Assembly: GCF_000374045.1 (NCBI RefSeq)
Contig: NZ_KB893337.1
Location: 186,172 to 250,171 of the forward strand
DNA: 64,000 nucleotides
Origin: Segetibacter koreensis DSM 18137
GTDB lineage: Bacteria; Bacteroidota; Bacteroidia; Chitinophagales; Chitinophagaceae
Direction of reading: 5' to 3'
Shown here: one piece after another, positions 9,812 through 18,647 of the stretch
Layout of the letters: each line of letters opens with the position of its first letter
How positions within the stretch are numbered: the first letter of the stretch is position 1
The notes under the pieces: model-generated
Told to the model about the DNA's origin: nothing
What the model saw: the letters and a program-made list of their open reading frames with translations, nothing else
Databases searched by the model: none
Made by a program: the position numbers and the translations under genes

Positions 9812-10170
9812 GAAAAATAATTAGTAAACCACGTGAAAAAAATAACCAATAGTATTAAAAACAAAATCACAAAAATGTACCAATGGCTCCATTTTTTAAA
9901 AAGTGGTATTTTATGGTTTTCCTGCTTCAAATTTTACGTTTTAAATTGTATTGCATCGAGGGCAAAGAACTTTTTATTTCACTACCTGAATCCATTAACA
10001 TAGTTTTATACAAGCCGTATCCTTATTCTGCCGATGAACGAAATGCGTCGCAACGAAGACTCATCATAGAACAAATGCCGGTACCAAAAAAAATGACAGA
10101 GTCAGGTGATAATTAAGAAGAAGACTATTAACCTCACTAATTGTACTTCCCACATTTGAAATCTTACCGC
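9812..10170. other. Intergenic region, no supported gene
   Basis: AT-rich region upstream of the SSS symporter and downstream of the small membrane protein. It holds a 77-codon open frame (9883-10116, +) with no recognisable domain, Shine-Dalgarno or neighbour link. I see no strong hairpin. Confidence 0.4.
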
Positions 10171-10335
10171 TTATTCATCATGCTTGCCGCTTACCATTCC
10201 GCTTGCCAATAAACCAAATACCAAACCTATTATTAAACCTATTGCAACGTGTTTTATGGCTAATCCTAACAATAAACCAATAATAATCAGCATTGCAAAA
10301 CCAATCTTTTTCCTCTGCCTGTTCTGTTGGGCCAT
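10171..10335 (-). CDS. Small two-helix membrane protein
   Basis: 54 residues starting MAQQNRQRKK, then two hydrophobic glycine-containing segments (GFAMLIIIGLLLGLAI and VAIGLIIGLVFGLLASGMV) and a charged tail. I chose this ATG because it begins one base after the stop codon of the upstream deacetylase gene, which implies translational coupling; an in-frame ATG at 10359 would overlap that gene and add a non-membrane prefix. The basic N-terminus suggests both termini face the cytoplasm. Function unknown; no family recognised. Confidence 0.65.
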   Translation of the reverse strand: MAQQNRQRKKIGFAMLIIIGLLLGLAIKHVAIGLIIGLVFGLLASGMVSGKHDE

Positions 10336-10336
10336 A

Positions 10337-12820
10337 CTATTTGTTTTTTGGAAGCGCAATTAAATTTGCCAATAACCGATATGCGCCGGGAACACCAGCA
10401 GGCAACTGCCTGAAGAGTACAAGACTTACATATGCAAAGTTCCCCTTACCGTATTTGGCTATCACAAGACTCCCGTTGCTTTCCTGTTCGCCTGTATCAT
10501 TCATGCCTATTAATTTTTCGTAATGTTCATCTGTTACATCTGCCTGGTAGGTGCTTCTTTCCTGTACCCAACCTTCAAAATCCTTTGCTGTTATTTTGTT
10601 TGGATAATTGAATGCAGGATGATTTGGCAATAAGAAATTTACTTTAGCATTTTCTTCTGTCACACGCGTAGAGGTAACGTTGAAAGGATAGGGACCTACC
10701 TTGGGAGCATTTGAAGACTGGCTGCTCTTCATATATTGAACAATAAGATTTCCCCCATTTTGGATATAACGGTTAAAAATATCATTTTTAGTGCTGAGAT
10801 ATCCGTAAATGTTATGTGCCCTCACTCCTACTATTACAGCATCAAACTGCTGCAAGTATTCCGAATTAATATCTCCTTCGTTTAAAAAGGTAACGTTGAA
10901 ACCCATTGCTGTTAGTGCGTCTGGCACTTTATCACCAGCACCAATAATATAACCTACTTTTTTACCCACGATTTTTATTTCAGGCTTAACCAGGTTGGTT
11001 TTTGCCTTAGGAAAATAAGTAATGGTTGGGATGTGGTCGTAAGCAATTATTTTAGTAAAGCCATCATACTTGCCATCACTTGTGCTTAAGCTGATAACTT
11101 CTGTTGTATTAAGTTCTTTCGATTTAGCAGTGAATGTGCTTGCCAGGTAACTTTCTGTATTGTTGCCCGGCGCGTAATTAAAAGACGGCGAATTACTTGC
11201 CCATTTATCAGAATATTTTTGATTTATAATATAATTGGGATTATCCTTAAAATTTGTCCTTACATGCACCGGGGCGGTTACAGGCTTTCCGTTTAAAGAG
11301 AGATAATTATCTTTTACGTAGTTAAATTCAATTTTTGGTAATACGGCTAGTGGCTCATACAATTCACCTTTTGCGAGGTCTGTAACTTTATATTGTACCG
11401 GTCTGTTTATAATAAAGTCTGTACCGCTAATATTGACTGTAAAAGTTGCTTCAAATACCGGGTCATTTTCTGCTTTGCCAATCAACTCCTGGTCTCTTAC
11501 ATCAAATGAACCCTCCAATTGAGGATAAACGAGCCAATAAGGTTGAGAAATGTTTTTATCGGAACTAACAGGTAGTTTCTTATTAATAGTAAGTATCTCA
11601 TTAGGGCTAAGAACAGACGAAAAGGTTGTATCAAAACCATTTAGCTTTATTCTTTTTACTGTAGCATTTACAGATTTTCTATTGTTTAAAAACAAGGTAA
11701 CATCAAGTACATCTCCCTGCACTACAAATTGCTTGTTGGTTGTTGCCTCAGTAAATAAGCCTGCACATTCCTCAATAATATCCTGCGTTTCTGCTAACTT
11801 TTTATCTCTCCAGTTGCTTTCCGGCAATGCTTTGATTGCATTATATAATGTAACCAAAGAGGACACAGACAATGCGGGATTGTCAAATTTGAAATTTGCA
11901 GTGATTTCATTTATTAAAGTTTCTATCTTCTCTCCTCCCGGTATCCGTTTCCAGTCAGTTACGATTCCGTCCATCAGGTCATTGCTTTTTGGTGCATTAC
12001 CTCCTGTTGTTTGAAAATATTCAAAAATTTCTCCCCTTCTTCTTGGCCTGCCTTCACCCTGGCTTTTGTGCATGCTGCGTGCTTCGCCACCTAGCTCTCC
12101 ATAACTTTCGCCAATCAACGGATTGTAACCGCCAACATCTATTTTCAACTGGTCTTCGCTTGTAGTGTTGTTTCCGCCAAAATTAAAAGTGTTCCAAAAT
12201 ATCCTTTTAGCTTGCCACGGCTTTACGCCATATTTAAATTGTTCTGCGAACCTGTTAGGGTCAGCGGCGGCAGTAAATGCTTCGTCAGCCAAAATTGCGG
12301 ATGCAGCATGATGTCCATGACCCGCTCTCTTGTCAGGCGGAAAACGTTTAATGATGATATCAGGCTGATACTTACGGATAACCCAAACAACATCACTCAA
12401 AATTTTGTCTTTTCCCCAGATGCGCAACGCCTCGTCTGCATTTTTGCTAAATCCAAACTCGTATGCACGGCTAAAAAATTGCTCGGCGCCATCTATTCTT
12501 CTTGCAGCCAATAACTCCTGCGTACGTATCAATCCCAATTCAATGCCCTGCTCACTTCCTATCAGGTTTTGTCCGCCATCTCCCCTTGTTAAACTTAAAT
12601 ATCCTGTCCTGTATAATTTTTCTTTAGCCAGGTATGGCAGCAAAGTGTTGTTCTCATCATCAGGATGTGCAGCGATATATAAAACACTTGCTAATACGTT
12701 TAATTTTTTTAGCTGCATGTAAATGTCAGCACTGCTAAAAGTGGGTGGTGTCTGACTAAAGGTGGCTAAGCTGTGAAAGAAAAAAGCTATAAGCAAAAAA
12801 AGCTTCAAAATTCTCATCAT
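10337..12820 (-). CDS. Secreted PIG-L family deacetylase with C-terminal glutaminase-like domain
   Basis: About 827 residues. The start at 12820 gives a clean signal peptide (MMRILKLFLLIAFFFHSLA, cleavage near FSQ|TPP); the frame is open further upstream but that prefix is not signal-like. The PIG-L/LmbE zinc motif AHPDDE, the following TRGDGGQN and a distal HGHHAAS are all present, as expected for an N-acetyl-sugar deacetylase. The C-terminal third (KVGYIIGAGDKVPDAL...VIVGVRAHNIYGYL) resembles a class I glutamine-amidotransferase/ThuA-like fold. The middle ~400 residues look like beta-sandwich modules. It is probably periplasmic or surface-bound and acts on an N-acetylated glycan; the exact substrate is unknown. 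It is coupled to a tiny membrane protein downstream. Confidence 0.85.
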   Translation of the reverse strand: MMRILKLFLLIAFFFHSLATFSQTPPTFSSADIYMQLKKLNVLASVLYIAAHPDDENNTLLPYLAKEKLYRTGYLSLTRGDGGQNLIGSEQGIELGLIRTQELLAARRIDGAEQFFSRAYEFGFSKNADEALRIWGKDKILSDVVWVIRKYQPDIIIKRFPPDKRAGHGHHAASAILADEAFTAAADPNRFAEQFKYGVKPWQAKRIFWNTFNFGGNNTTSEDQLKIDVGGYNPLIGESYGELGGEARSMHKSQGEGRPRRRGEIFEYFQTTGGNAPKSNDLMDGIVTDWKRIPGGEKIETLINEITANFKFDNPALSVSSLVTLYNAIKALPESNWRDKKLAETQDIIEECAGLFTEATTNKQFVVQGDVLDVTLFLNNRKSVNATVKRIKLNGFDTTFSSVLSPNEILTINKKLPVSSDKNISQPYWLVYPQLEGSFDVRDQELIGKAENDPVFEATFTVNISGTDFIINRPVQYKVTDLAKGELYEPLAVLPKIEFNYVKDNYLSLNGKPVTAPVHVRTNFKDNPNYIINQKYSDKWASNSPSFNYAPGNNTESYLASTFTAKSKELNTTEVISLSTSDGKYDGFTKIIAYDHIPTITYFPKAKTNLVKPEIKIVGKKVGYIIGAGDKVPDALTAMGFNVTFLNEGDINSEYLQQFDAVIVGVRAHNIYGYLSTKNDIFNRYIQNGGNLIVQYMKSSQSSNAPKVGPYPFNVTSTRVTEENAKVNFLLPNHPAFNYPNKITAKDFEGWVQERSTYQADVTDEHYEKLIGMNDTGEQESNGSLVIAKYGKGNFAYVSLVLFRQLPAGVPGAYRLLANLIALPKNK

Positions 12821-13098
12821 GCTGCGAAGATAAAGTTTGTAAGCATTTACTATAAAAATCAGGAAAGATAGTTTTGGGAGCCGGCAGCGAAACAGGAATT
12901 GAGCTCCCGTTGCGTCGCACACTTGTACTGCCTGTTCTATTTTCTTCTTTCAATGCAATCTGAAAATTAAACAACGAATAATAATAACCTTAAGAGTCTG
13001 TTATAAAACATCCTAACTCTTCCACTATTGCCGGCTTAATTTCTTTCAACTGAACATTCATCGGTTTGTACTCCCTTACTTTGCAAAAAATTTAAAGT

Positions 13099-14142
13099 AT
13101 GACACCAACCAAAGGATATGCTGCACAAGCAGCAACGGAACCGTTAGCACCATTCTCATTTGAAAGAAGAGATTTAAGGCCAAATGACGTTCAGATAGAG
13201 ATTTTGTATTGTGGAGTTTGTCATTCTGACCTGCATACAGCACGCAACGAATGGCATGGCACTACTTACCCTTGTGTACCGGGCCACGAAATTGTAGGAC
13301 GTGTAACCAACGTGGGAGAACAGGTTAACAAATTTAAGAAGGGCGACCTCGTAGGAGTTGGATGTCTTGTTGACTCGTGCCAGAAATGCGACAATTGCAA
13401 GCAGGGTCTGGAACAATACTGCGAGGAAATGCCTACACAGACCTACAATAGCCCTGACAGAATTGACCAAAGCGTCACCAAAGGAGGATATTCAAATAAC
13501 ATTATTGTTTCCGAAAATTTTGTTTTAAGCGTATCAGATAAACTTCCGCTTGAAGGTGTTGCACCATTATTATGTGCCGGTATCACTACCTACTCACCTA
13601 TGCGTCACTGGAAAGTCGGTCCTGGACATAAAGTAGCTGTTTTAGGTTTAGGCGGATTGGGACACATGGCCGTAAAACTTGCTGTTTCATTTGGGGCTGA
13701 AGTGACGATGCTTAGTACTTCGCCATCTAAAGAAGCTGACGCAAAAAGGTTAGGTGCACACAAATTCGCACTAACCAAAGACCCGGAACAATTGAAAGGT
13801 TTGGCTAATTACTTTGATTTTATTATTGATACCGTTTCTGCAGAGCATAATTACAACATGTACTTAAATCTTCTCAACACAGATGGTGTTATGATATGCG
13901 TAGGTGCACCTCCAACGCCGGCACAAGTTCCTGCGTTTAACCTTATTTTTCAACGCAGAAGCATTGCTGGTTCTTTAATTGGTGGTTTACCTGAAACACA
14001 GGAAATGCTGGATTACTGTGCTGAACATGGTATAACAAGCGACGTGGAAGTAATTGCAATGAAGGACATTAACACAGCTTACGAACGAATGCTGAAAGGC
14101 GATGTACGTTATCGTTTTGTAATTGATATGGCGACATTATAA
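13099..14142 (+). CDS. Zinc-dependent NAD(P)-alcohol dehydrogenase (YahK/CAD type)
   Basis: 347 residues of the medium-chain dehydrogenase family. Catalytic-zinc motifs: CGVCHSD and PGHEIVG. Structural-zinc cysteines: CQKCDNCKQGLEQYC. The nucleotide fold has GLGGLGHMAVK, followed by LSTSPSKEADAKRLGA; Ser/Thr residues at that place usually indicate NADP(H). This matches the cinnamyl-alcohol-dehydrogenase/YahK subgroup of aldehyde reductases. It is monocistronic: divergent from the deacetylase (278 bp) and closed by a perfect palindromic terminator. The physiological aldehyde is unknown. Confidence 0.92.
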   Translation: MTPTKGYAAQAATEPLAPFSFERRDLRPNDVQIEILYCGVCHSDLHTARNEWHGTTYPCVPGHEIVGRVTNVGEQVNKFKKGDLVGVGCLVDSCQKCDNCKQGLEQYCEEMPTQTYNSPDRIDQSVTKGGYSNNIIVSENFVLSVSDKLPLEGVAPLLCAGITTYSPMRHWKVGPGHKVAVLGLGGLGHMAVKLAVSFGAEVTMLSTSPSKEADAKRLGAHKFALTKDPEQLKGLANYFDFIIDTVSAEHNYNMYLNLLNTDGVMICVGAPPTPAQVPAFNLIFQRRSIAGSLIGGLPETQEMLDYCAEHGITSDVEVIAMKDINTAYERMLKGDVRYRFVIDMATL

Positions 14143-14183
14143 GGATTAAGCAGGAAAGTTGTAAAGTCTATGGATTTAAGGTT

Positions 14184-14231
14184 TAAAAAGAGAAAGGGCG
14201 ACAACGGCCGTTGTCGCCCTTTCTCTTTTTA
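14184..14231. terminator. Perfect 48-bp palindromic bidirectional terminator
   Basis: Every base pairs around the centre at 14207/14208 (core cggccg), with a GC-rich stem and A/T runs at both ends, so the U-tract works in either direction. It lies between the convergent alcohol dehydrogenase (+) and TonB-domain (-) genes. Confidence 0.9.
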
Positions 14232-14236
14232 TCTTT

Positions 14237-15058
14237 TTACTGTAATGAACTTTTTTTGCTTTTCTTACTTCCTTCCGCTACCTCGAAGCTTACGTATTGA
14301 ATTGCCTGGTATATGACCGCTTCGTTGTTTTGTATTGCCGGCTCCCATTGAGGACTATTACTAATTACACTTACGGCTTCTCCTCCACAAGGTTTGCATA
14401 CAGCCGGCACCGATACAGCCTTAACATTACTGACATATCCTTCTTTGTTTATTATAAACTGAACTGTTACTTCATGCGTCCCGATTGGTGCATTTGCATC
14501 TACAGCTATATTCCCGTTAATGTTCTTTTGCAAAAACTTTTTCCAGCCTTCTGCCCCACCTTTAAAACGCGCTTCTTTTTCCACGGTGTAATTACGAATT
14601 TCTTTTCCGGTTTCGTCCCAGCCTTTTTGTTGGTCAGCACCCTTGTCATTATAAGTTATCCACGACTTCTTATTGCCGTTCTTATAAAAAAATGTTCTCG
14701 ACAAAAGTTTTCCATCAGCATATTCAGCTGAAAAGTCCAGAACGCCATTTTCTTTGTAATTCTTAAAACTGCCCACCGGTGTCTTTCCATCTTTTCCTGA
14801 GTACTTACCTTCAGATTTAATACTATTCGTCTTTTTATAATACTCCCGACCAAACCATTCATTATCCGATTTGTATAATTTCAGATAGTAAAAACTACTA
14901 TCCTTGCTAACTTCTTTCCCATCTTTTAAAAAGTAATAATAGCTGGTATCGTTTTGCGCAATTGAGAATTTAGTTACGAACATCAAAAACAGGCTAAATA
15001 ATAGGGGCTTATTCAATGGTAATTTCAATGGTAATATTTTTAAGGAAGTGTTTAACAA
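14237..15058 (-). CDS. Secreted TonB C-terminal-domain protein
   Basis: 273 residues. A hydrophobic N-terminal segment (LLFSLFLMFVTKFSIAQ) looks like a signal peptide or membrane anchor. Residues about 40-160 contain repeated short beta motifs (EGKYSGKDGKTPVGSF, SWITYNDKGADQ) similar to MORN-like antitoxin-repeat proteins of Bacteroidota. The C-terminal ~90 residues (GTHEVTVQFIINKEGYVSNV...QWEPAIQNNEAV) match a TonB C-terminal fold. There is no Pro-rich linker. It probably acts in the periplasm; whether it transduces energy to receptors is unknown. It is followed on the same strand by the terminator at 14184-14231, and a beta-barrel gene lies 19 bp upstream, likely in one operon. Confidence 0.7.
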   Translation of the reverse strand: MLNTSLKILPLKLPLNKPLLFSLFLMFVTKFSIAQNDTSYYYFLKDGKEVSKDSSFYYLKLYKSDNEWFGREYYKKTNSIKSEGKYSGKDGKTPVGSFKNYKENGVLDFSAEYADGKLLSRTFFYKNGNKKSWITYNDKGADQQKGWDETGKEIRNYTVEKEARFKGGAEGWKKFLQKNINGNIAVDANAPIGTHEVTVQFIINKEGYVSNVKAVSVPAVCKPCGGEAVSVISNSPQWEPAIQNNEAVIYQAIQYVSFEVAEGSKKSKKSSLQ

Positions 15059-15077
15059 CTATATAAACAGAAGTTAT

Positions 15078-15611
15078 TTAATCTTCTCTTTTTCTATATG
15101 AAAGAGAATGGGAAATTCGAAATGAAAAGACGTTTAGGGCCGGGTCACCCGCTACAAAAACTCGCTTGTATTGGAGGCCGAGATTAAAAGCTATTCTTCC
15201 GGGAAAAATATAGCCTGTTCCCAATCCGGTAGTAATTCCACCCGCCTTTTGTTCGGCGAACTTTCCGTCTATAACTACGTCTTTTTGAATATCGGTCGCA
15301 CCAATACTGTAGCCAGCGGTAGGCTCGAAGTAAAACCCGCTACCACTTCCATTTAGTGTATATCGGTAGCCTAATAAAAAAGGAACCAGAAGAACTTGAT
15401 TTTCATTTGGTTTATCTTTAAAACTATAATAACCAGCTTCTGCAGTTACAGAGCTTCCTTCCGTTACAGGTATAGCTACATTTAGAAAGCCTCCAAAACC
15501 TGTGGCAGAAAAGCCTTTTGAAGTCAAATGTGCTACCTCAATTTGCGCCTTTGAATAAGTAAAAAAAAATAATGAGAATACGACCAGTAAAAATTTTTTC
15601 TTTAAAACCAT
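15078..15611 (-). CDS. Small outer-membrane beta-barrel protein
   Basis: 177 residues with a signal peptide (KKKFLLVVFSLFFFTYSKAQ). The mature part has alternating-residue strands ending in aromatic residues (FYFEPTAGYSIGA, IAFNLGLQYKRVF, FRISHSLSYRK), typical of eight-stranded outer-membrane barrels. It lies 19 bp upstream of the TonB-domain gene, in the same direction, so it is probably co-transcribed. No specific function can be assigned. Confidence 0.7.
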   Translation of the reverse strand: MVLKKKFLLVVFSLFFFTYSKAQIEVAHLTSKGFSATGFGGFLNVAIPVTEGSSVTAEAGYYSFKDKPNENQVLLVPFLLGYRYTLNGSGSGFYFEPTAGYSIGATDIQKDVVIDGKFAEQKAGGITTGLGTGYIFPGRIAFNLGLQYKRVFVAGDPALNVFSFRISHSLSYRKRED

Positions 15612-16039
15612 AAATTCAAATTTCTTTTAAAATGTTTTCAAATCTTTCAATCATCAACTTGATGCTGTGTTGTATAACGCCTTAATATGCCGAGTTAGTA
15701 TCGTTTAATTTTTTTTAATGAAGCGCTTATAAGGACGAAAAGATGATTTAGATAAGGATTTCGTTTGTGATATTATTCTTAAAAAAGTTTAATATTTGTC
15801 CATATTGTAGAAGTGGTGAGACTAACTATTTCCAGGGAAATTCAAAATCGCAGTTATTAAGTTTTAAGTACAATCTTTTTAAAAAGAGATTCTTAAAAAA
15901 GCATTGCTTAATAATTGATCAGGAAGTATATCAATATTTTCAAAACGGAGTTTACAAAAGTTATCTTCCCTCCTTCAGATAAATTGCTATGTAAGCTTAT
16001 TCATTTAATTACTGTTGATTGCATATTAAATAAATCAAT
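15612..16039. other. Intergenic region with a doubtful small ORF
   Basis: Upstream region of the barrel gene and downstream of folC. A GTG-initiated frame at 15767-15982 (+) encodes a Lys-rich peptide with CPYCRSGE, which resembles half of a zinc ribbon, but there is no partner cysteine pair and no start signal. Treat as probably non-coding. Confidence 0.35.
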
Positions 16040-17347
16040 TTACCATTTAGCCTGGCTTAGGTCAACTTCGCCCACAATAAAAACACTTCCGCAAACAAGG
16101 ATCATATCATCTTTATGTGCGTGGTCAATTGCATTTTGAAAAGCTTCCATAACGCTTTGAAATGTTTTACCGTCTAAATCAAATCTTCTTGCTTTATCTG
16201 CTAATTCGTTTTCAGGCAATGCTCTTGGTATTTGCGCCTTCGTGAAATAATACTCGGCATATTTCGGCATGAATGAAAGCAGCTTTTCGATGTCTTTATC
16301 TTTTACAAAACCTACAACAATATGCAACTTTTGGAAGTTGCAATGTTCTAATTGCTCTACTATTTGCTTGATACCGTCCTGGTTGTGGCCAACGTCTAAA
16401 ACAGTAAAAGGATTGTGATGAATGACTTCCCAACGACCATGAAGACCCGTAAGTTTTTTTACATGTAATAGCGCTTCATCAACCTGTTGCTCGTCTATTT
16501 TCCAGCCTCTAAGCTGTAGTCGATAAACAACCTCCAGCACTGTAAGCAGGTTTTTTATCTGGTATAATCCTGCAAGCTCAAGATGGTAATCTTTTCTTTC
16601 ATCGGTATGTTTTATACCAACGGTTACTACAAGTTGTTGTTTTTCCTGTTTCCATTCAGGAACCCATCTTAGTTCATTTGCATAATATATTGGGGCTTCT
16701 GCCTCTTTGGCTTTTTGTTCAAAAACAGGTTTTGTATCAGGTAATGTTTCACCTACAACTACCGGAATTCGCGGTTTTATAATACCGGCTTTCTCGCCTG
16801 CAATTTTTTCGAGTGTATCTCCCAACATGCTCATATGATCATAGCCAATGTTGGTGATTACAGAAAGTTCTGGCGTAATAATATTTGTACTGTCAAGTCG
16901 TCCACCTAAGCCCACCTCCACTATGGCAATATCAACCTTTTGCAGGGCAAACCACGAAAAAGCCATAGCAACCGTAATCTCAAAAAAAGATGGTTCAATC
17001 TCTTCAATAATTAGTTTTATGCGTTCTGTAAAATCTATTACAAACGATTCTTCTACCATTTCACCGCTAACCTTAATTCTTTCCCTGAAATCTTTTAAGT
17101 GCGGCGAAGTGTATAAACCTGTTTTATAGCCGGCTGTCTGAAAAATTGCAGCAAGCATATGACTCGTAGAGCCTTTTCCATTTGTGCCGGCAATATGAAT
17201 GCTTTTGAATTGTAAGTGAGGATTTCCTACAGCTTCACAAAGTTTAATTGTATTGGTAAGATCGCCCTTAAAAGCAGCAGGGCCAAGCCTGCTAAACATA
17301 GGGAGGCGATGAAAAAGATAATCAATAGTTTGTTGATAATTGAGCAT
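16040..17347 (-). CDS. folC: Bifunctional folylpolyglutamate synthase/dihydrofolate synthase
   Basis: 435 residues, normal for FolC. The P-loop GTNGKGSTSHML is near residue 54, then the GLYTSPHLKDFRERI folate-binding loop, VGLGGRLDSTNI, and the C-terminal Mur-ligase-type domain with VLDVGHNQDG. It adds glutamate to dihydropteroate/folates using ATP, in the cytosol. The ATG at 17347 is preceded directly by seven T residues (gene sense) that form the tail of a hairpin (17353-17377). Transcription arriving from the upstream tonB-like gene would therefore meet a terminator exactly at this start codon. Confidence 0.95.
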   Translation of the reverse strand: MLNYQQTIDYLFHRLPMFSRLGPAAFKGDLTNTIKLCEAVGNPHLQFKSIHIAGTNGKGSTSHMLAAIFQTAGYKTGLYTSPHLKDFRERIKVSGEMVEESFVIDFTERIKLIIEEIEPSFFEITVAMAFSWFALQKVDIAIVEVGLGGRLDSTNIITPELSVITNIGYDHMSMLGDTLEKIAGEKAGIIKPRIPVVVGETLPDTKPVFEQKAKEAEAPIYYANELRWVPEWKQEKQQLVVTVGIKHTDERKDYHLELAGLYQIKNLLTVLEVVYRLQLRGWKIDEQQVDEALLHVKKLTGLHGRWEVIHHNPFTVLDVGHNQDGIKQIVEQLEHCNFQKLHIVVGFVKDKDIEKLLSFMPKYAEYYFTKAQIPRALPENELADKARRFDLDGKTFQSVMEAFQNAIDHAHKDDMILVCGSVFIVGEVDLSQAKW

Positions 17348-17377
17348 AAAAAAACCGTAGCGGGCAAAGCTACGGTT
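17348..17377 (-). terminator. Intrinsic terminator/attenuator abutting the folC start codon
   Basis: On the minus strand an 8-bp stem (arms 17370-17377 and 17353-17360, ctacggtt pairing with aaccgtag) encloses a 9-nt loop and is followed by seven Ts that run directly into the folC ATG. It would end transcription from the TonB-like gene, or attenuate folC. Confidence 0.75.
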
Positions 17378-17495
17378 CTGAAGGATTTATTATGAAAAGA
17401 TTTTTAGAATAATATCAAACTGAGGTGAAAAATTTTTTGTAGAAGCTCAAGCGCAGCCTTCGTGATTTGTAACAAAAATAGTAGGAAATTTTATT

Positions 17496-18434
17496 TTATC
17501 CTTTTAATTTAAAATCGAACAAAATGGTGCCCGTTTGTTCGTCTTCCTCACCTGCATTCAGTTTTAACTGCATTGCTTTTCTTGTGGCGATGGATCGAAT
17601 TGTTCCGTTTGTTGTTGTAGTTCCTCTTGGATTAACAACCGCTGATATTACATTTCCGTTTTTGTCAACACGTATATCAACAGCCACTTTTGCGTTTTCA
17701 TTAAAATCATCTTCAAATGACGGAAGACGTGTAAATCTTCTGCCGCTAAGACCACTGCGAATTCGCACCCCACTATTGCCACTGGAAGCATTTCCTTTAT
17801 AACTATCAGAATTAGGATTTCCATTCGGGTTCCCCTGGTCACCTCTGCCGCCCGCAATTCCCTGGTTACGTACTCCATTGTAGGAGTCAGCTCCGTTACC
17901 ACCGGCACCATTACCAGAACCACCTTTATATAAAGCTTTTGGTCTTGGAGGGGCGGGTATTGGGTTTGAGACAGGTTGCGAATTGGATTGTGTTTTAGCA
18001 GCAGACCTTACGACAGGCTGGGTATTTTCACGAGGCTTAACAGGAGTAGCCTTGGGAACCGTTGTGTGTTTCACAACCTTTGGGGTTGTTTTATTTACAA
18101 CGGGAGCATCATCAGCTTCATTTTCGTCTGCGTTAATATTTTCTTCCGCCGCTGCCGGCTGTGATTTTGCCGCAGGCGGTGGTGTAGCATTTTCTTCCTT
18201 TGCTGCTGCAGGTTCACCAGGTACTTGCGGAGCAACATCGCCTAATCCTTCATCACTATTACCAAGATTAACTTCAATACCTTCATCAAACTTTGGTTGT
18301 GCTATTTGTGGCAGTGTCCATTTTGCAAAAAAGAAAATTACAAACAGCATGGCGCACACTATTGCCGTATATGTTGCAGCCTTAATATTTTTTTCTCTTT
18401 CAAATGCAGGAGCCATGTGTGCAAAGTTTGACAT
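17496..18434 (-). CDS. TonB-like energy transducer
   Basis: 312 residues. A short cytoplasmic N-terminus, one TM helix (AATYTAIVCAMLFVIFFFAKW, about 20-40), a long Pro/Ala/Glu/Asn-rich spacer (60-170), a Gly/Asn/Ser-rich stretch (175-220), then a TonB C-terminal-type domain (VDIRVDKNGNVISAVVNPRG). This is the architecture of TonB proteins that hand proton-motive energy to outer-membrane receptors. No exbB or exbD lies next to it; upstream is 213 bp without a gene. It is probably transcribed alone, ending at the hairpin just before folC. Confidence 0.8.
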   Translation of the reverse strand: MSNFAHMAPAFEREKNIKAATYTAIVCAMLFVIFFFAKWTLPQIAQPKFDEGIEVNLGNSDEGLGDVAPQVPGEPAAAKEENATPPPAAKSQPAAAEENINADENEADDAPVVNKTTPKVVKHTTVPKATPVKPRENTQPVVRSAAKTQSNSQPVSNPIPAPPRPKALYKGGSGNGAGGNGADSYNGVRNQGIAGGRGDQGNPNGNPNSDSYKGNASSGNSGVRIRSGLSGRRFTRLPSFEDDFNENAKVAVDIRVDKNGNVISAVVNPRGTTTTNGTIRSIATRKAMQLKLNAGEEDEQTGTILFDFKLKG

Positions 18435-18647
18435 ACAAATATATTTATCTCACTATAGTTTCTTTTTAATGTTGAAAATTACTTCGATTACAGTAGCTGA
18501 ATGCACAAAGCCAAATAAAAAAAGGTTAAGAATAAATTGCCACGATACTATTTAAAGCTGTAGGTAGCACGTGTGATAGTTTTTATATGAGGACTACAGG
18601 TTGGCAAAAGATAAGACACAAGCGAGATTGGACTTACACATACAATT

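Noticed and set aside
9883-10116. 77-codon + strand ORF upstream of the SSS symporter
   Set aside because: No domain, no start signal, amino-acid pattern not convincing; likely chance.
13060-13090. Possible TAnnTTTG promoter before the alcohol dehydrogenase
   Set aside because: The -7 box matches only 7/8 and no TTTG lies at the required spacing.
15767-15982. 71-codon ORF with CPYC
   Set aside because: Half a zinc-ribbon only, GTG start, no neighbour support.
17983-18555. 190-codon + strand Ala/Ser-rich ORF
   Set aside because: Opposite strand of the Pro/Ala-rich spacer of the TonB-like gene; low complexity explains the open frame.
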